NCBI GenBank assembly: GCA_946965045.2
Contig: OX337232.1
Location: 1,612,001 to 1,676,000 of the forward strand
Source: Epithemia pelagica
Lineage: Eukaryota; Bacillariophyta; Bacillariophyceae; Surirellales; Surirellaceae
Length of the DNA stretch: 64,000 bases
Direction of reading: 5' to 3'
Shown: in pieces, positions 10,192 through 20,200 of the stretch
Numbering within the stretch: the first letter of the stretch is position 1
Layout: each line of letters starts with the position of its first letter
Notes under the pieces: generated by a model
What the model was told of the DNA's origin: nothing
The model's input: only the letters and a program-made list of their open reading frames with translations
The model's database searches: none
Translations under genes and position numbers: made by a program

Positions 10192-10355
10192 CGGCGAATG
10201 GCCATCGTCGCATGAAGCGGTCACTAGTCGTTATTGCATTTTGCATTTTTCAATATGTGCGTGACAAAATGTGAGGAACACGAAAACCGTAAGTGATCCG
10301 AAACGCTGGGGTACTGTGGGCTAAAGTGTAGTATACAATTTCCCACTATGAAAAA

Positions 10356-10399
10356 CTCATGCACTCCGCAACGTGAACCAGCTTGTAGCCTGCGACGTG
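10356..10399 (-). repeat. Element A right terminal inverted repeat
   Basis: Core 10356-10389 is the inverse of 3411-3444 with one mismatch; 10390-10399 is the weaker outer part. TA at 10400-10401 is the proposed target duplication partner of 3402-3403. Confidence 0.8.
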
Positions 10400-10401
10400 T
10401 A

Positions 10402-10952
10402 AACTCCGACTGAAACGACTAACTACGAACGTGTCTTATGACGTCAACATTACAACAGAAAGTACGGTATTGTAAACCCCAGGACCAAGAACGCATGCAG
10501 CACCACGCACGCGCAAGTAGACTCATGACTCAATGACCGGATTGCATATGGGATTGAGAGCGAATGAGTGACTAGACTCTCCAGCGGGGGACGCATGGAG
10601 GGTGAAATTGCTTCTAGAGGCAATAAAATTAAACCCTCAAAACTATTGGACGCTCGGGAGATATGGACTTCTTCATATACTACTCTCGTATAGGAGTACC
10701 TTAGAGTGTATGAGTTAGAAGTATGCTTCAGTATTGAAGACCGATAGGTATTGTACGTTTCATAGCCCCCGTTCTATATACCCCAGCGGGTCGTTTTCGA
10801 AGCGGTCGTAATTTTGGAACATAACACTCCTTCCTACTCCTACAAAAATAACACAAAAATGTACATCCTCCCACAGCCACCCTCGCTGGGGAACATACAT
10901 CCGACATGTTGTCTCGTGTTGGCCCTCGAGACTCGAGATTAGACATTAGACC
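10402..10952. other. Intergenic, RBM42 5' flank
   Basis: About 550 bases without a credible gene. The last 250 bases should hold the promoter and leader of the RBM42-like gene. Nothing repetitive is evident. Confidence 0.5.
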
Positions 10953-11831
10953 ATGAGCGATCTCGAAGACTTTTTTGACGACGTTGACAAGGTCGCCGAA
11001 AAAGCGGCTGTGGATCGCGATGACGGTAAGATAGATGATGATCTACGCCCGACGAAGAAGCAAAAAACTGATGAACTGAATGACGGTGTGAGCACCAACT
11101 TGCAACCGGCCGTCCCAGTTCGACCCCTTGGTGTTGTTGTTGCTGCCGCGTCGTCCTACAAAGCTCCGCCCTCCCGGACGGATCAAGGTGAAACGTCGAA
11201 AGGTACCGCTACTAATTCACTTCAATTCTCCGCGTCTCCGCCTGCGGTCAGTGGAACGCAACAACAACACGGCAACTCCAGCGGCGACACGGCGAACAAT
11301 GGATGGCTACATCAACATAGCCATGGTGCGTCTCCCAACGAAGCCCCCTTTTCTCATGCAACAACCAACGGGTCTTCAGGTCCACAAGGAGTCACATCAT
11401 CGTCAGAGAATAACAATGGACAAGGCCAGAATAGCTCGAAACATGTAAGGACAGCCGGGGGCAAGACATGGGTGGACCACTCCTTGGACGATTGGCCGGA
11501 TAATGATTTCCGAATATTTGTTGGGAATCTGGCTGCCGAGGTGGGTGATGCACCGTTGTACGAGCATTTCACGAAATACGCGAGCTTACAGCGCGCCAAG
11601 ATTGTGCGAAATCATGGTGGGAAAAAGAGAGGTGAAAGCAAGGGATACGGGTTTGTTTCATTTGCCGACGCGTTGGACTGTGCGAAGGCCATTCGTGAAA
11701 TGGACCAAACTTGGCTTGGTGGTCGACCGATTCGCATCAAACGCTCAACATGGAAGGACCGCGAATTAAAAAATGTAAGAAAGTCCGAGCGGGAGAACAA
11801 GAGCCATCAAAAGAAAATGAAGCTTCTGTAG
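10953..11831 (+). CDS. RBM42: RNA-binding protein, RBM42-like
   Basis: A 292-residue single-exon protein. A long low-complexity N-terminus (acidic start SDLEDFFDDVD, then Ser/Gln/Asn-rich) leads into the signature TWVDHSLDDWPDNDFRIFVG, which precedes the RRM in RBM42 orthologues. The RRM runs from about 185 to 265, with RNP2 as RIFVGNL and RNP1 as KGYGFVSF. It ends in a basic tail (WKDRELKNVRKSER and onward) that is also conserved in RBM42. The family is nuclear, binds RNA and is linked to splicing and to hnRNP K. Length is shorter than in animals because the Pro-rich N-terminal part is reduced. Identification is by the joined W-x-D-H...RRM...tail pattern. Confidence 0.88.
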   Translation: MSDLEDFFDDVDKVAEKAAVDRDDGKIDDDLRPTKKQKTDELNDGVSTNLQPAVPVRPLGVVVAAASSYKAPPSRTDQGETSKGTATNSLQFSASPPAVSGTQQQHGNSSGDTANNGWLHQHSHGASPNEAPFSHATTNGSSGPQGVTSSSENNNGQGQNSSKHVRTAGGKTWVDHSLDDWPDNDFRIFVGNLAAEVGDAPLYEHFTKYASLQRAKIVRNHGGKKRGESKGYGFVSFADALDCAKAIREMDQTWLGGRPIRIKRSTWKDRELKNVRKSERENKSHQKKMKLL

Positions 11832-12014
11832 GACGACTAGGTCGTTCATTCTTAGTCTTAGAGAAGTATGAGCAATACATATGTTTAGACATCTGAACAT
11901 GTACAACCGTTTGCCTATTAGAACATGAGAACCCTTTAGATGGAACCGAGAGCGGCCCCGAAGTGCACAATGTGAGGAAAATACCTCCAATGTTGAATCC
12001 ATCAGTTCCCCACG

Positions 12015-13277
12015 TTAAGCATCTAAACTTTGAACAAAGGATCTCAACCGCTGGATGTATTCAGCCAATTTACCCCTTCCCTCGGTTATATCATTGTGCC
12101 CTCTATCAGGAACCCACCACGGATCCCGTTGGAATTCACTGGGAACAGCGTCATGCATCTGTTTCCCGTGTGAAATATCAACTTCTTGATCCAGACAGCC
12201 ATGAATCACCATCACTGGACAATTCACGTGTTTGATCCGATCAATGTTGGGATAGATATCCAAGCATGCTAATGCCCTAACAAATGAATACGATGAGGAT
12301 TTCACAAGTCAGATTATTGTGACGAACAGACGAAGCCAAAAAACAATGAAAACATACCTGTTGGGGGTGAGCACTCGCATACCACTTGTGAAAGGGCTGT
12401 GTAAAATCATCCCTCCAATTTGGTCATTTTTGGCAGCCAGATAGCAACACGGACCACTTCCAACAGACTGCCCGTAGATAATAACGTTCTGCGGTTTCGA
12501 CTCGGCAAGATCCTCAAGTACAAATTTGTAGACGGATTCAATATCACGGTACGTGTTCCGCTCATCTGGTACTCCACCGCTCTCTCCATACCCAGAATAA
12601 TCATATACCACGACATGGCAACTGAGAGAATGTGCTATGATGACCTGTATGGGGAACATCGCACCGATATCCGTCGCATTGCCATGGCTGTAAATGATAG
12701 TTTTGGTGTCCTCCGTACACTGTTCCGCTGGAACTTGATAAATCAGTGTCGCAAGCAGAGCTCCATTTGGCCCCGGAACCTTGACTGCTCTGATACAGCT
12801 CTCTTCATATGGAGGCAGGATCAAACGCTGGTCCAGAGCCAGCCTATACGTGACACCGACTGCAACGTCTTTGTCATCTCTTATTTTGCGAACCTTTGCT
12901 CGTTTCCTCCTTTCCAGAGCTTGCTCCGATAACTCCTCCATTGGTGATTTCATTTGCTGCTGCGTTTGACCCCTGGTTTCTGCCTCCGCTAACATTACAG
13001 GTGACTCCTCGATCTCAATGGATCCCTCCCCTTCCGTCGGACGGTCACTGGATGCCTCTCCACCCTTTTGAAGCTTCCGGTATCCTTCTTCCTCTTGATG
13101 AGCATCTTCATCGTCCCCTAATAATCTGCCGTCCTTCGTGACCCTTTCGAATTTATAAAGCGCTGGTTCAGGTGGGAAAAATGTCAAAGTACTAGCAACA
13201 GTGCTTTTTCTGCATCCAGATCGAAACCACAGACAGAAAAGTGCGGATATAGCCGGAGGACAACAACAACAGCACAT
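12015..13277 (-). CDS. ABHD17: ABHD17-like alpha/beta hydrolase, one intron
   Basis: Exons 12358-13277 and 12015-12276 join across an 81-base GT-AG intron to give 393 residues. ATG 13277 was chosen because it gives the N-terminus MCCCCCPP; the Cys cluster of ABHD17/FAM108 proteins is palmitoylated and targets them to membranes. The frame before it has only GTG. The catalytic serine is in YGQSVGSGP after the oxyanion strand VVVYDYSGYGESGG, the aspartate in VIHGCLDQEVD and the histidine in RGHNDI, all as in ABHD17. The family removes palmitate from membrane-anchored signalling proteins. A ~100-residue acidic insert between the Cys cluster and the hydrolase core makes it longer than the ~310-residue animal forms. 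The intron splits the LTPN-R-ALACLD junction. Confidence 0.88.
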
Positions 13278-13682
13278 ATTCTTCCGTTTCAACAACAAAT
13301 ATCCCACCCAGAGAGGATCGAGGAGACTGGTCACTCTATCGGCCTGCTGTGTTCTATACCTTCTTTGGACCTAATGAGGAAATGGTGGAGCAATTTCTGC
13401 CTCCATTTAAGCGCACCCCGACAGCAAATGGTGCTTGAGGCTGCTAAACCAACTGCGAAACCTCACACCTTGGAGAAAGAGTCCCGTAGAGAATGCGCAT
13501 GCCGTGCTTGAAAATTGCGCTATGGATGAAGATTATTTATTGGTCCACAAGCCAACAAAAATCCACTTCTATACGATGCTCAGTACACGCACGGCGCTCG
13601 CCCTCGGATGGCGATGCCAACGACAATCGCAGTACTTTCCAGCTCCGGGTAACTTCCGCTATGGTAGACTACCTCTAGCTCT
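13278..13682. other. Intergenic up to element B
   Basis: About 400 bases holding the ABHD17 promoter and then the sequence just outside the left end of element B. No gene or repeat recognised. Confidence 0.5.
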
Positions 13683-15327
13683 GGTGATACGGCCAGACCC
13701 TGCATTTTAGCGGCCAAATGACCATGGTGGTCTTTAACGATTACTAGCTCAATATAGCACCTCCATAGAAATGGGATGATAGAAATCATCTTCATACAAT
13801 GCTTTAGGTCCCCACCGGGCACTTTTTCCATATCTGCCATCGTCATCGAGTTCTCTCTCATCATTGTAGGGTCATTTTTTTTGCGATTTGGCCGCTAGAT
13901 TGCCCGTTGGCCGGTACATTCACCATGCGATTTCTCCACCAATACTTGACCAATTGCCATGAAATTAAAATAAGTTATCGACCTTAGTGTAAATGAGAAC
14001 AGTATTGACCCATATAGGCTATCCCCAAGCATAGGATGCAAACGAGCTTCCACACCATTGCGTCGATTTTTCGACGTGGCACGGACCACATGAGATTAGC
14101 CTACTCATTCGTCGAAGTCAGCTCCATGAATACGGCCGCTCCAGACGTCCTACTTAGTAGTCTTTTATGTTAGGCTCTACTTTAGCAATCTGAGGTATCA
14201 GATTGATCATCGGTGATATGGCCATTGAGAAAAGGCCATCCATCGATGGACGCTTCTTTTCGACGCATCACACAGAACAGGAGTTTTTGACCAAAGGATG
14301 ACGAGACCCGGCTCCATGAATATGGCCGCTCCAGACGTCCTACTTAGTAGTCTTTTATCTTCGGCTCTACTTTAGCGATCTGAGGTATCAGATTGATCAT
14401 CGGTGATATGGCCATTGAGAAAAGGCCATCCATCGATGGACGCTTCTTTTCGACGCATCACACACAACAGGAGCTTTTGACCAAAGGATGACGAGACCCG
14501 GCTCCGTGGATATGGCCGCTCCAGACGTCCTACTTAGTAGTCTTTTATGTTCGGCTCTACTTTAGCGATCTGAGGTATCAGATTGATCATCGGTGATATG
14601 GCCATTGAGAAAAGGCCATCCATCGATGGACGCTTCTTTTCGACGCATCACACACAACAGGAGCTTTCCTCCATGGATATGGCCGCTCCAGACGTCCTAC
14701 TTAGTAGGCTTTTATGTTCGGCTCTACTTTAGCGATCTGAGGTATCAGATCGATCATCGGTGGTATGGCCATTGAGAAAAGGCCATCCATCGATGGACGC
14801 TTCTTTTCGAAGCATCACACACAACACGAGTTTTTGACCAAAGGATGACGAGACCCGGCTCCATGGATATGGCCGCTCCAGACGTCCTACTTCTTTGACC
14901 GTTACTATAGAGACTAAGTTAGGCTATACAAGTTTCAGATCCGGCGTAGGGGCCATGGTCCTCATGGTCGAGGCGATCATCCATGGACGATTATTCGTCG
15001 TGCCACGGAGCACAAGGATTTTGGACCAATGGACGATGCCATGCCAATATTCGACAATGGTCCCTCTGGACATCCTACTTTTTGCCCGTTACTATAGAGA
15101 CTATGTTAGGTTACACAAGTCTCAGATCCGGCTTAGGGGCCATGGTCCTCATGATCGAGGCGATCATCCATGGACAATCATTCGTCGTGCCACGGAGCAC
15201 AAGGATTTTGGACCAATGGACGATGCCATGCCAATATTCGACAATGGTCCCTCCGGACGTCCTACTTTTTTGCCCGTTAGTATTGAGACTACATTAGGTT
15301 ATACAAGTTTCAGAGCCGGCGTAGGGG
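13683..15327 (+). repeat. Element B left inverted end, outer part (unique block plus A and B tandem units)
   Basis: 13683-14120 is a unique block that recurs inverted at about 35272-35714. From 14121 come four full or near-full ~190-base units (starts near 14121, 14311, 14501, then a shorter one near 14668). They are marked by acgtcctacttagtag, a gaggtatcaga stretch and ccatccatcgatggacg. From about 14880 a related unit type takes over, marked by cgttactatagagact and catggtcctcatg. The last unit is cut at 15327 by the copia element. Confidence 0.85.
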
Positions 15328-16110
15328 TGTTAGAATTCTCACCGTCTATGGTGGTTAGATTCTACATCTCATCGATTCCCCATGTCACATAGCCTCGTGC
15401 TATCGCATCATGCCCTCTAGCTTCGAGCTATGTTTCCTAGCTTCGCGCTATATCAACCTATATTTCTTCGCAAATCATGAAAAGTGAGAATAGATTGACG
15501 AACTCACTCTCAAGACTAAACTGGGTCGTGCGGTATTACAACGGACATAAATTTGGCCGTTGCTCGGACATTATACTAACGCCCTAAGCGTACGCGCCCG
15601 AAATCATCGAGCGCGCCCAAGCGACATCCGAGCGCTATCGGCATCTATCCGATCCAACGGTCTAAGTATCCCAAGCACGACACACGATCACGCGAGACCA
15701 TATTTCCATTCCCACAATCTCCAAATTGTCAACAAGCTGCGCGCCATGAAAACAACTATGCCAACCCAAAGCAAGAGCTGTTGACCCTGTATATGTTATC
15801 CGCCCACATATACATGTCATATACATCACATGAATCAACTCCAACTATTCCAAACCTGTTGCCGCCAAGAACCTATGACACATGACCCTTGGCAGGACCG
15901 AACATTTCACGTAGACCTATCGTAGTAATCAACACACAATCTAACAATATCACCATTTATCACATCCTCTTTTGTGTCCCGACTATCCTTCTGATAGACT
16001 TCGACTTGCTTGCTTCTCTGACCCTGAGAAGCTTGTATCGGTTGGTGACCTACCTGATTGTCTGCTCTACCGAGCATCAATGTCCCTACGATTCAGAAAG
16101 AATTGTAACA
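15328..16110 (+). repeat. 5' LTR
   Basis: 783 bases, starting tgttag and ending taaca. It is identical by eye to the 3' LTR except for one base. Short open frames inside it (for example 15560-15784 and 15889-16116) are repeated in the 3' LTR and are not taken as genes. Confidence 0.93.
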
Positions 16111-16146
16111 GATTAACAGTCTCAAAGCTTATTTCCTTGTGGTTTC

Positions 16147-16926
16147 ATGGATACTAACGAGATTATCACTCCTGTACGACAGATCTATCGAGCCAACCTG
16201 CATCCCGGGCAGCCCGATACCCTGGTGCAGCAGGAACTGGTGCCGACGCCGAAGGCAGCCAACACATCGGTCAACATCTCCGTCGACAGTTCCAACAGCA
16301 ACCCATTCGAGACTCCAACCCAGCCTCACGCTCCAATCCCTGCGCCGTTGCTTCGGCCCCCGAGTCCGCCTCGTCGGCTCGTCCCTTCTCGATCCCGTCG
16401 TACCACCCGGTTGATTGCTGATCATATCAAGTACTTCCGCCAACCAACTTGTTCGACCTTCGATCCCGAGATCATCCGTGGGGAGACCCAGATCGAACGC
16501 CAGTTCCAATCGGTGACCCACATCGTCGACCAAGAAGACATTGACCGTCTGAACGACCAACTTCATCGTTCTCCGAGGCGTCGCCTCATCTTTGCCGCCC
16601 TCTCGGGCAACCCCATCCGTACTGTCCACCTTCGCTTCCTAACCTTCGAGCGCCCAACTGGATACTACAATACCATCCACGTCGTGAACGCGACGACTTG
16701 CCCTCTGCCTCCTAACGTTGTACGCCTAGATAACTACGTTGCCTACATCCACGAGGTCCATACCATCGAGGACCATCGTGCAACTATCTACCCTTTGCGT
16801 GCCGAGGTCGAGAACCACCTGGCTGAAGGTGATTCCCCTTCTTCTGTTGCATGTGCTGCCCCATCTGAGCCTGGAAGCGACTCTGATCATTCGGAAGAGG
16901 GTGAGGATTCGGAGACCGAAGCTTAA
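16147..16926 (+). CDS. Extra ORF between 5' LTR and gag of the copia element
   Basis: A 259-residue frame starting 37 bases after the LTR, in the full-length transcript leader. It is not recognised. The first 80 residues are Pro/Ser-rich, followed by a basic patch (RRLVPSRSRRTTR), a region with more ordered composition (about 85-215, including RRRLIFAALSGN and LRFLTFERP), and a Ser/Asp/Glu-rich end. Copia elements normally have gag as their first frame, so this is an addition. It could be a captured host gene, a duplicated and diverged structural protein, or an envelope-like or regulatory frame; no signal peptide or membrane segment is visible, which argues against an envelope. Clean start, good length and G/C-rich third positions suggest real coding. 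Confidence 0.6.
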   Translation: MDTNEIITPVRQIYRANLHPGQPDTLVQQELVPTPKAANTSVNISVDSSNSNPFETPTQPHAPIPAPLLRPPSPPRRLVPSRSRRTTRLIADHIKYFRQPTCSTFDPEIIRGETQIERQFQSVTHIVDQEDIDRLNDQLHRSPRRRLIFAALSGNPIRTVHLRFLTFERPTGYYNTIHVVNATTCPLPPNVVRLDNYVAYIHEVHTIEDHRATIYPLRAEVENHLAEGDSPSSVACAAPSEPGSDSDHSEEGEDSETEA

Positions 16927-17246
16927 TTACTCATAGTTAACTCCCGTCCTCTCAAAACCTTTCCAAGACTTAAACTCAACGCACATCCGGGTACCCTTGG
17001 TCGCACAACACGCCACACATTCCCGTCAAATCGCGAAAATTCGGCGAAAATTTGTTGAAACTCGGCGAAAATTTGTCGAAATCAACGGAAATTTCCAGGA
17101 GTCGCACATCACAACACACATCCGGGTATCACATACGTGGTACATACGTGGCACACGTGGTACATCCGGGTTCACATCACATCACACATTAAATAAACCA
17201 CATCACACCGCACATTAAATAAACATCGAACCAACCAAATAACACC
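16927..17246 (+). promoter_or_regulatory. Repeat-rich leader before gag-pol
   Basis: 320 bases with several short direct repeats: acatccggg three times, cgaaaatttgt twice, tacgtgg twice and cacattaaataaac twice. No frame continues through it. It may act as a spacer, internal ribosome entry or packaging region between the extra ORF and gag-pol; this is a guess from position. Confidence 0.45.
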
Positions 17247-20200
17247 ATGGATCCTCAATCACCCAAGACACCTATGACTCCTAAGGGAGAAGATAACCAA
17301 GACAATGTCTCGGACACAGACCTATTCGACCACATCATATTTACTGTCTGCCAATTCTTCACCAAAGAAAGGGCCGACTACTTAATGAAGTGGATGAAAT
17401 ACCATGGTTTTGAGAACATTACCCATGTTATCTCGTATATGCAAACTAATACCGAGGAATCCATGAAGGAACTGACACAATACAAGGTCAACAAACAGAC
17501 ACATGATCTACAAGGCCCCACAAGACAGCAGATCAAGCTCTTGGCTTATTGGGCCACATACAAGACCAATGAAATTCAAGACGAGCTATCCAATAGCGAC
17601 TGGATGAACCTAACGAGGAAAGAGTTCAACACTTGGAGGATCAACACAGATTTCTCTAAGGGACCACCTAGTCAAGTCCCAGTCTCGCCAATGAAGTCAC
17701 CGTCATCTGTGAAATCTGTCAGCACAGTTACTGCCGCATCCCAATCTCAACAAGACCTTACAGCATTCAGAAAGGGAACTAAGCGCGACGCAACTGCATA
17801 CGAGGTATTCAAGGATGAACGATACTACGATTCATTCTGGCGTGTATTCAAGACTACAGCTAAGGCTCAAGGCCTATCCAACGTCCTGAATTTCAAATAC
17901 ACACCACCCCATGATGATGAGTATGCCGAAGAACTTTTTCAAGAGCAACAAGTATTTCTTTACTCCGTTCTTGTCCGTATCATTCAGACTGACCAAGGTC
18001 GAGCCTATGTACGTGAACATGAACATGATGAAGATGCGCGTGCCGTATTGCAGAAGTTACACTCTTTGCATACCGAATCCGACCTAGCAAAGCGAGAAGT
18101 CCTCCGCTTAACCAACTACATTTCCAATCTACGTCTTGACGACACATGGCGCGGAACAACACGTCAATTTCTTCTACACTTTCAAGAGCAGCTACGTTTG
18201 CTAGACAATTTAGTGACATTGTCTGATCGCATCCCTGATCATACCAGGATGACCTTCCTCATGCAAGCTGTAGAAAAGGTACCTGATCTCCGCCGAGTCA
18301 AGATCTTGGATAATGTGGTGAACACCAAATCCGGTGCAAAATCCCTTTGCTATCAATCATACTTCCGTCTCCTTCTAGACGCAGCTTATGACCATGATCA
18401 AGCAACCCAGTCATCTGTTCATAGTCGCCGTCGACATGTCAAACAACATGAATCACTATATGGCCAAGATACAGATGCTGACATAACCTCACAAGATGAT
18501 ATGGAGTATCATGTCCACAACACCAAAGCGACATCTGAATCTCCATCCTCTTCGTCCAAGGTTAGTCTACCGCGTGACCTATGGTTCAAACTTTCTGAAG
18601 AAGATCGCAAGTTGATCATTGAGTATAACAAGATGATTCAAGCACCTTCATCAACAACACCGAGGACAGTGCAAACACATGCCCTCGACATTGATCCGGA
18701 ACCTGATCCTGACCCCAACCAAGTTGCATCTGATGACGACTCACCTGGCGTAGTCCCTGAGCATTCAGATGATTCAGATCCGGTTACACAATTTATCAAC
18801 CAAGCCATGACGACTGATATCAATCACCCGGCAACTGACCTGACTAGTGTTCTTTCTAACGCCAAGTCCAAGACAAGCAAGAAGGTTACTTTCAAAGCCA
18901 ACATGCATAAACAAGCAGGACATGTCCCACGCTATCTGTTTTCCAGGAAATCTACTTTACCAGGGAATCAATTGATTGACCGTGGTGCTAATGGAGGACT
19001 TGCTGGTTCTGACATGCGCATCCTTTCTAAGACTGGCCGTCATATCACTATTGTGGGTATTGATAACCATGAACTTACTGGGCTCCCTGTCGTCACATGT
19101 GCCGCAAAGTTTGAGACCAATGATGGACCTATTGTCGGCATCTTCAATGAATATGCTTATTATGGGAAGGGCTTATCTATCCATGCTCCTGGTCAATTCG
19201 AGCATTTCGGACTTGCTGTTGATGAACGATCTGTTAAAGTTGATGGTAAACAACGCATCACTACACTTGATGGTCGTGCCATACCCCTTCACATCAAGGA
19301 TGGGTTAGCCTACATCCACTCCTTGGGTATCCCCAGCGACGATGACATGGATACCTTACCTCAGATCATCTTCACGTCACCCGACACATGGGATCCTGGT
19401 GTTCTGGACCATTCGTATTCTCCCACACCCTCTGACAATGATCCTGATTGGAAACACGTCAAGACTGATGGTAGTATGTCGAACCATCCATATGACAACT
19501 ATGGGGAGTACACTGATCGTGTTGTTTGTAACCTCAATCTCCTTTTGGATCTCCCATATGACCATGGACCTGACGACGCACCCTTCTTTTCTATCTATGC
19601 TGACGCAGAAGGTAATGATCCTACACTTCATGCCTCTGTCCACCGTCGTTACCAGGAAGCGTATGACTGGAAGAAGTTCCGTCCATTCTTTGGTTGGCAA
19701 TCTGAAGATGTTATTGCCGATACGTTCAAGCACACTACACGTAATGGTAGCATTCCTTTTGACCACGACACCCTCAAGAAACATTTCAAGGCTCGCAATC
19801 CGGTCCTTAATATACCTCGACGTCATGAACCCGTTGCTACTGACTCGGTTTTCTCCGACACCCCTGCTGTTGACCATGGCGGTAAAGTCGCACAAATCTT
19901 TGTTGGTCGAGATACTCTGGTTACTGATATCTATGGGATCAAGTCGACCAAACAGTTTGTCAATACTCTCCAGGATAACATCCGGTTTCGTGGTGCCATG
20001 GAGACCCTTATCAGTGATGGTGGTTCATCTCTCATCTCTCAAAAGGTCAAAGACATTCTTCGCACTTTGCTTATTGGGGAGTATCGATCTGAACCTTATC
20101 ATCAACACCAGAATAAGGCTGAAAACCGTTATCAGACCGTTAAACGTATGACCAACGCTCTCATGAATGCCACTGGTTGCCCTGCCAACACCTGGCTTCT

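Larger units (their letters stand above)
3404..10399. mobile_element. Element A: 7 kb Tc1/IS630-like DNA transposon with passenger genes
   Basis: The block is bounded by inverted copies of a 34-bp core, at 3411-3444 and 10356-10389, that differ at one base (gctacgagctgg versus gctacaagctgg). Similarity weakens outward to TTTACA on each side. A TA dinucleotide flanks each proposed end (3402-3403 and 10400-10401), as expected for TA-targeting Tc1/mariner/IS630 elements; the exact end is inferred. It holds four genes: a V-V-D-R-G core protein (-), a basic/acidic protein (+), a SET protein (-) and a 1049-aa DDE transposase (-). No host housekeeping gene is inside. All four frames are open, so the copy may be intact. 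Confidence 0.8.

Noticed and set aside
13683-15327. CRISPR-like array
   Set aside because: The repeats are ~190-base satellites without short unique spacers and the genome is eukaryotic.
14593-15392. Short ORFs of 60-165 codons in the tandem arrays (also 34090-35005)
   Set aside because: They repeat with each satellite unit and shift frame between units; no protein-like composition.
15560-16157. ORFs inside the LTRs (also 23161-23950)
   Set aside because: Identical in both LTRs, overlapping on both strands, and better explained as non-coding LTR sequence.
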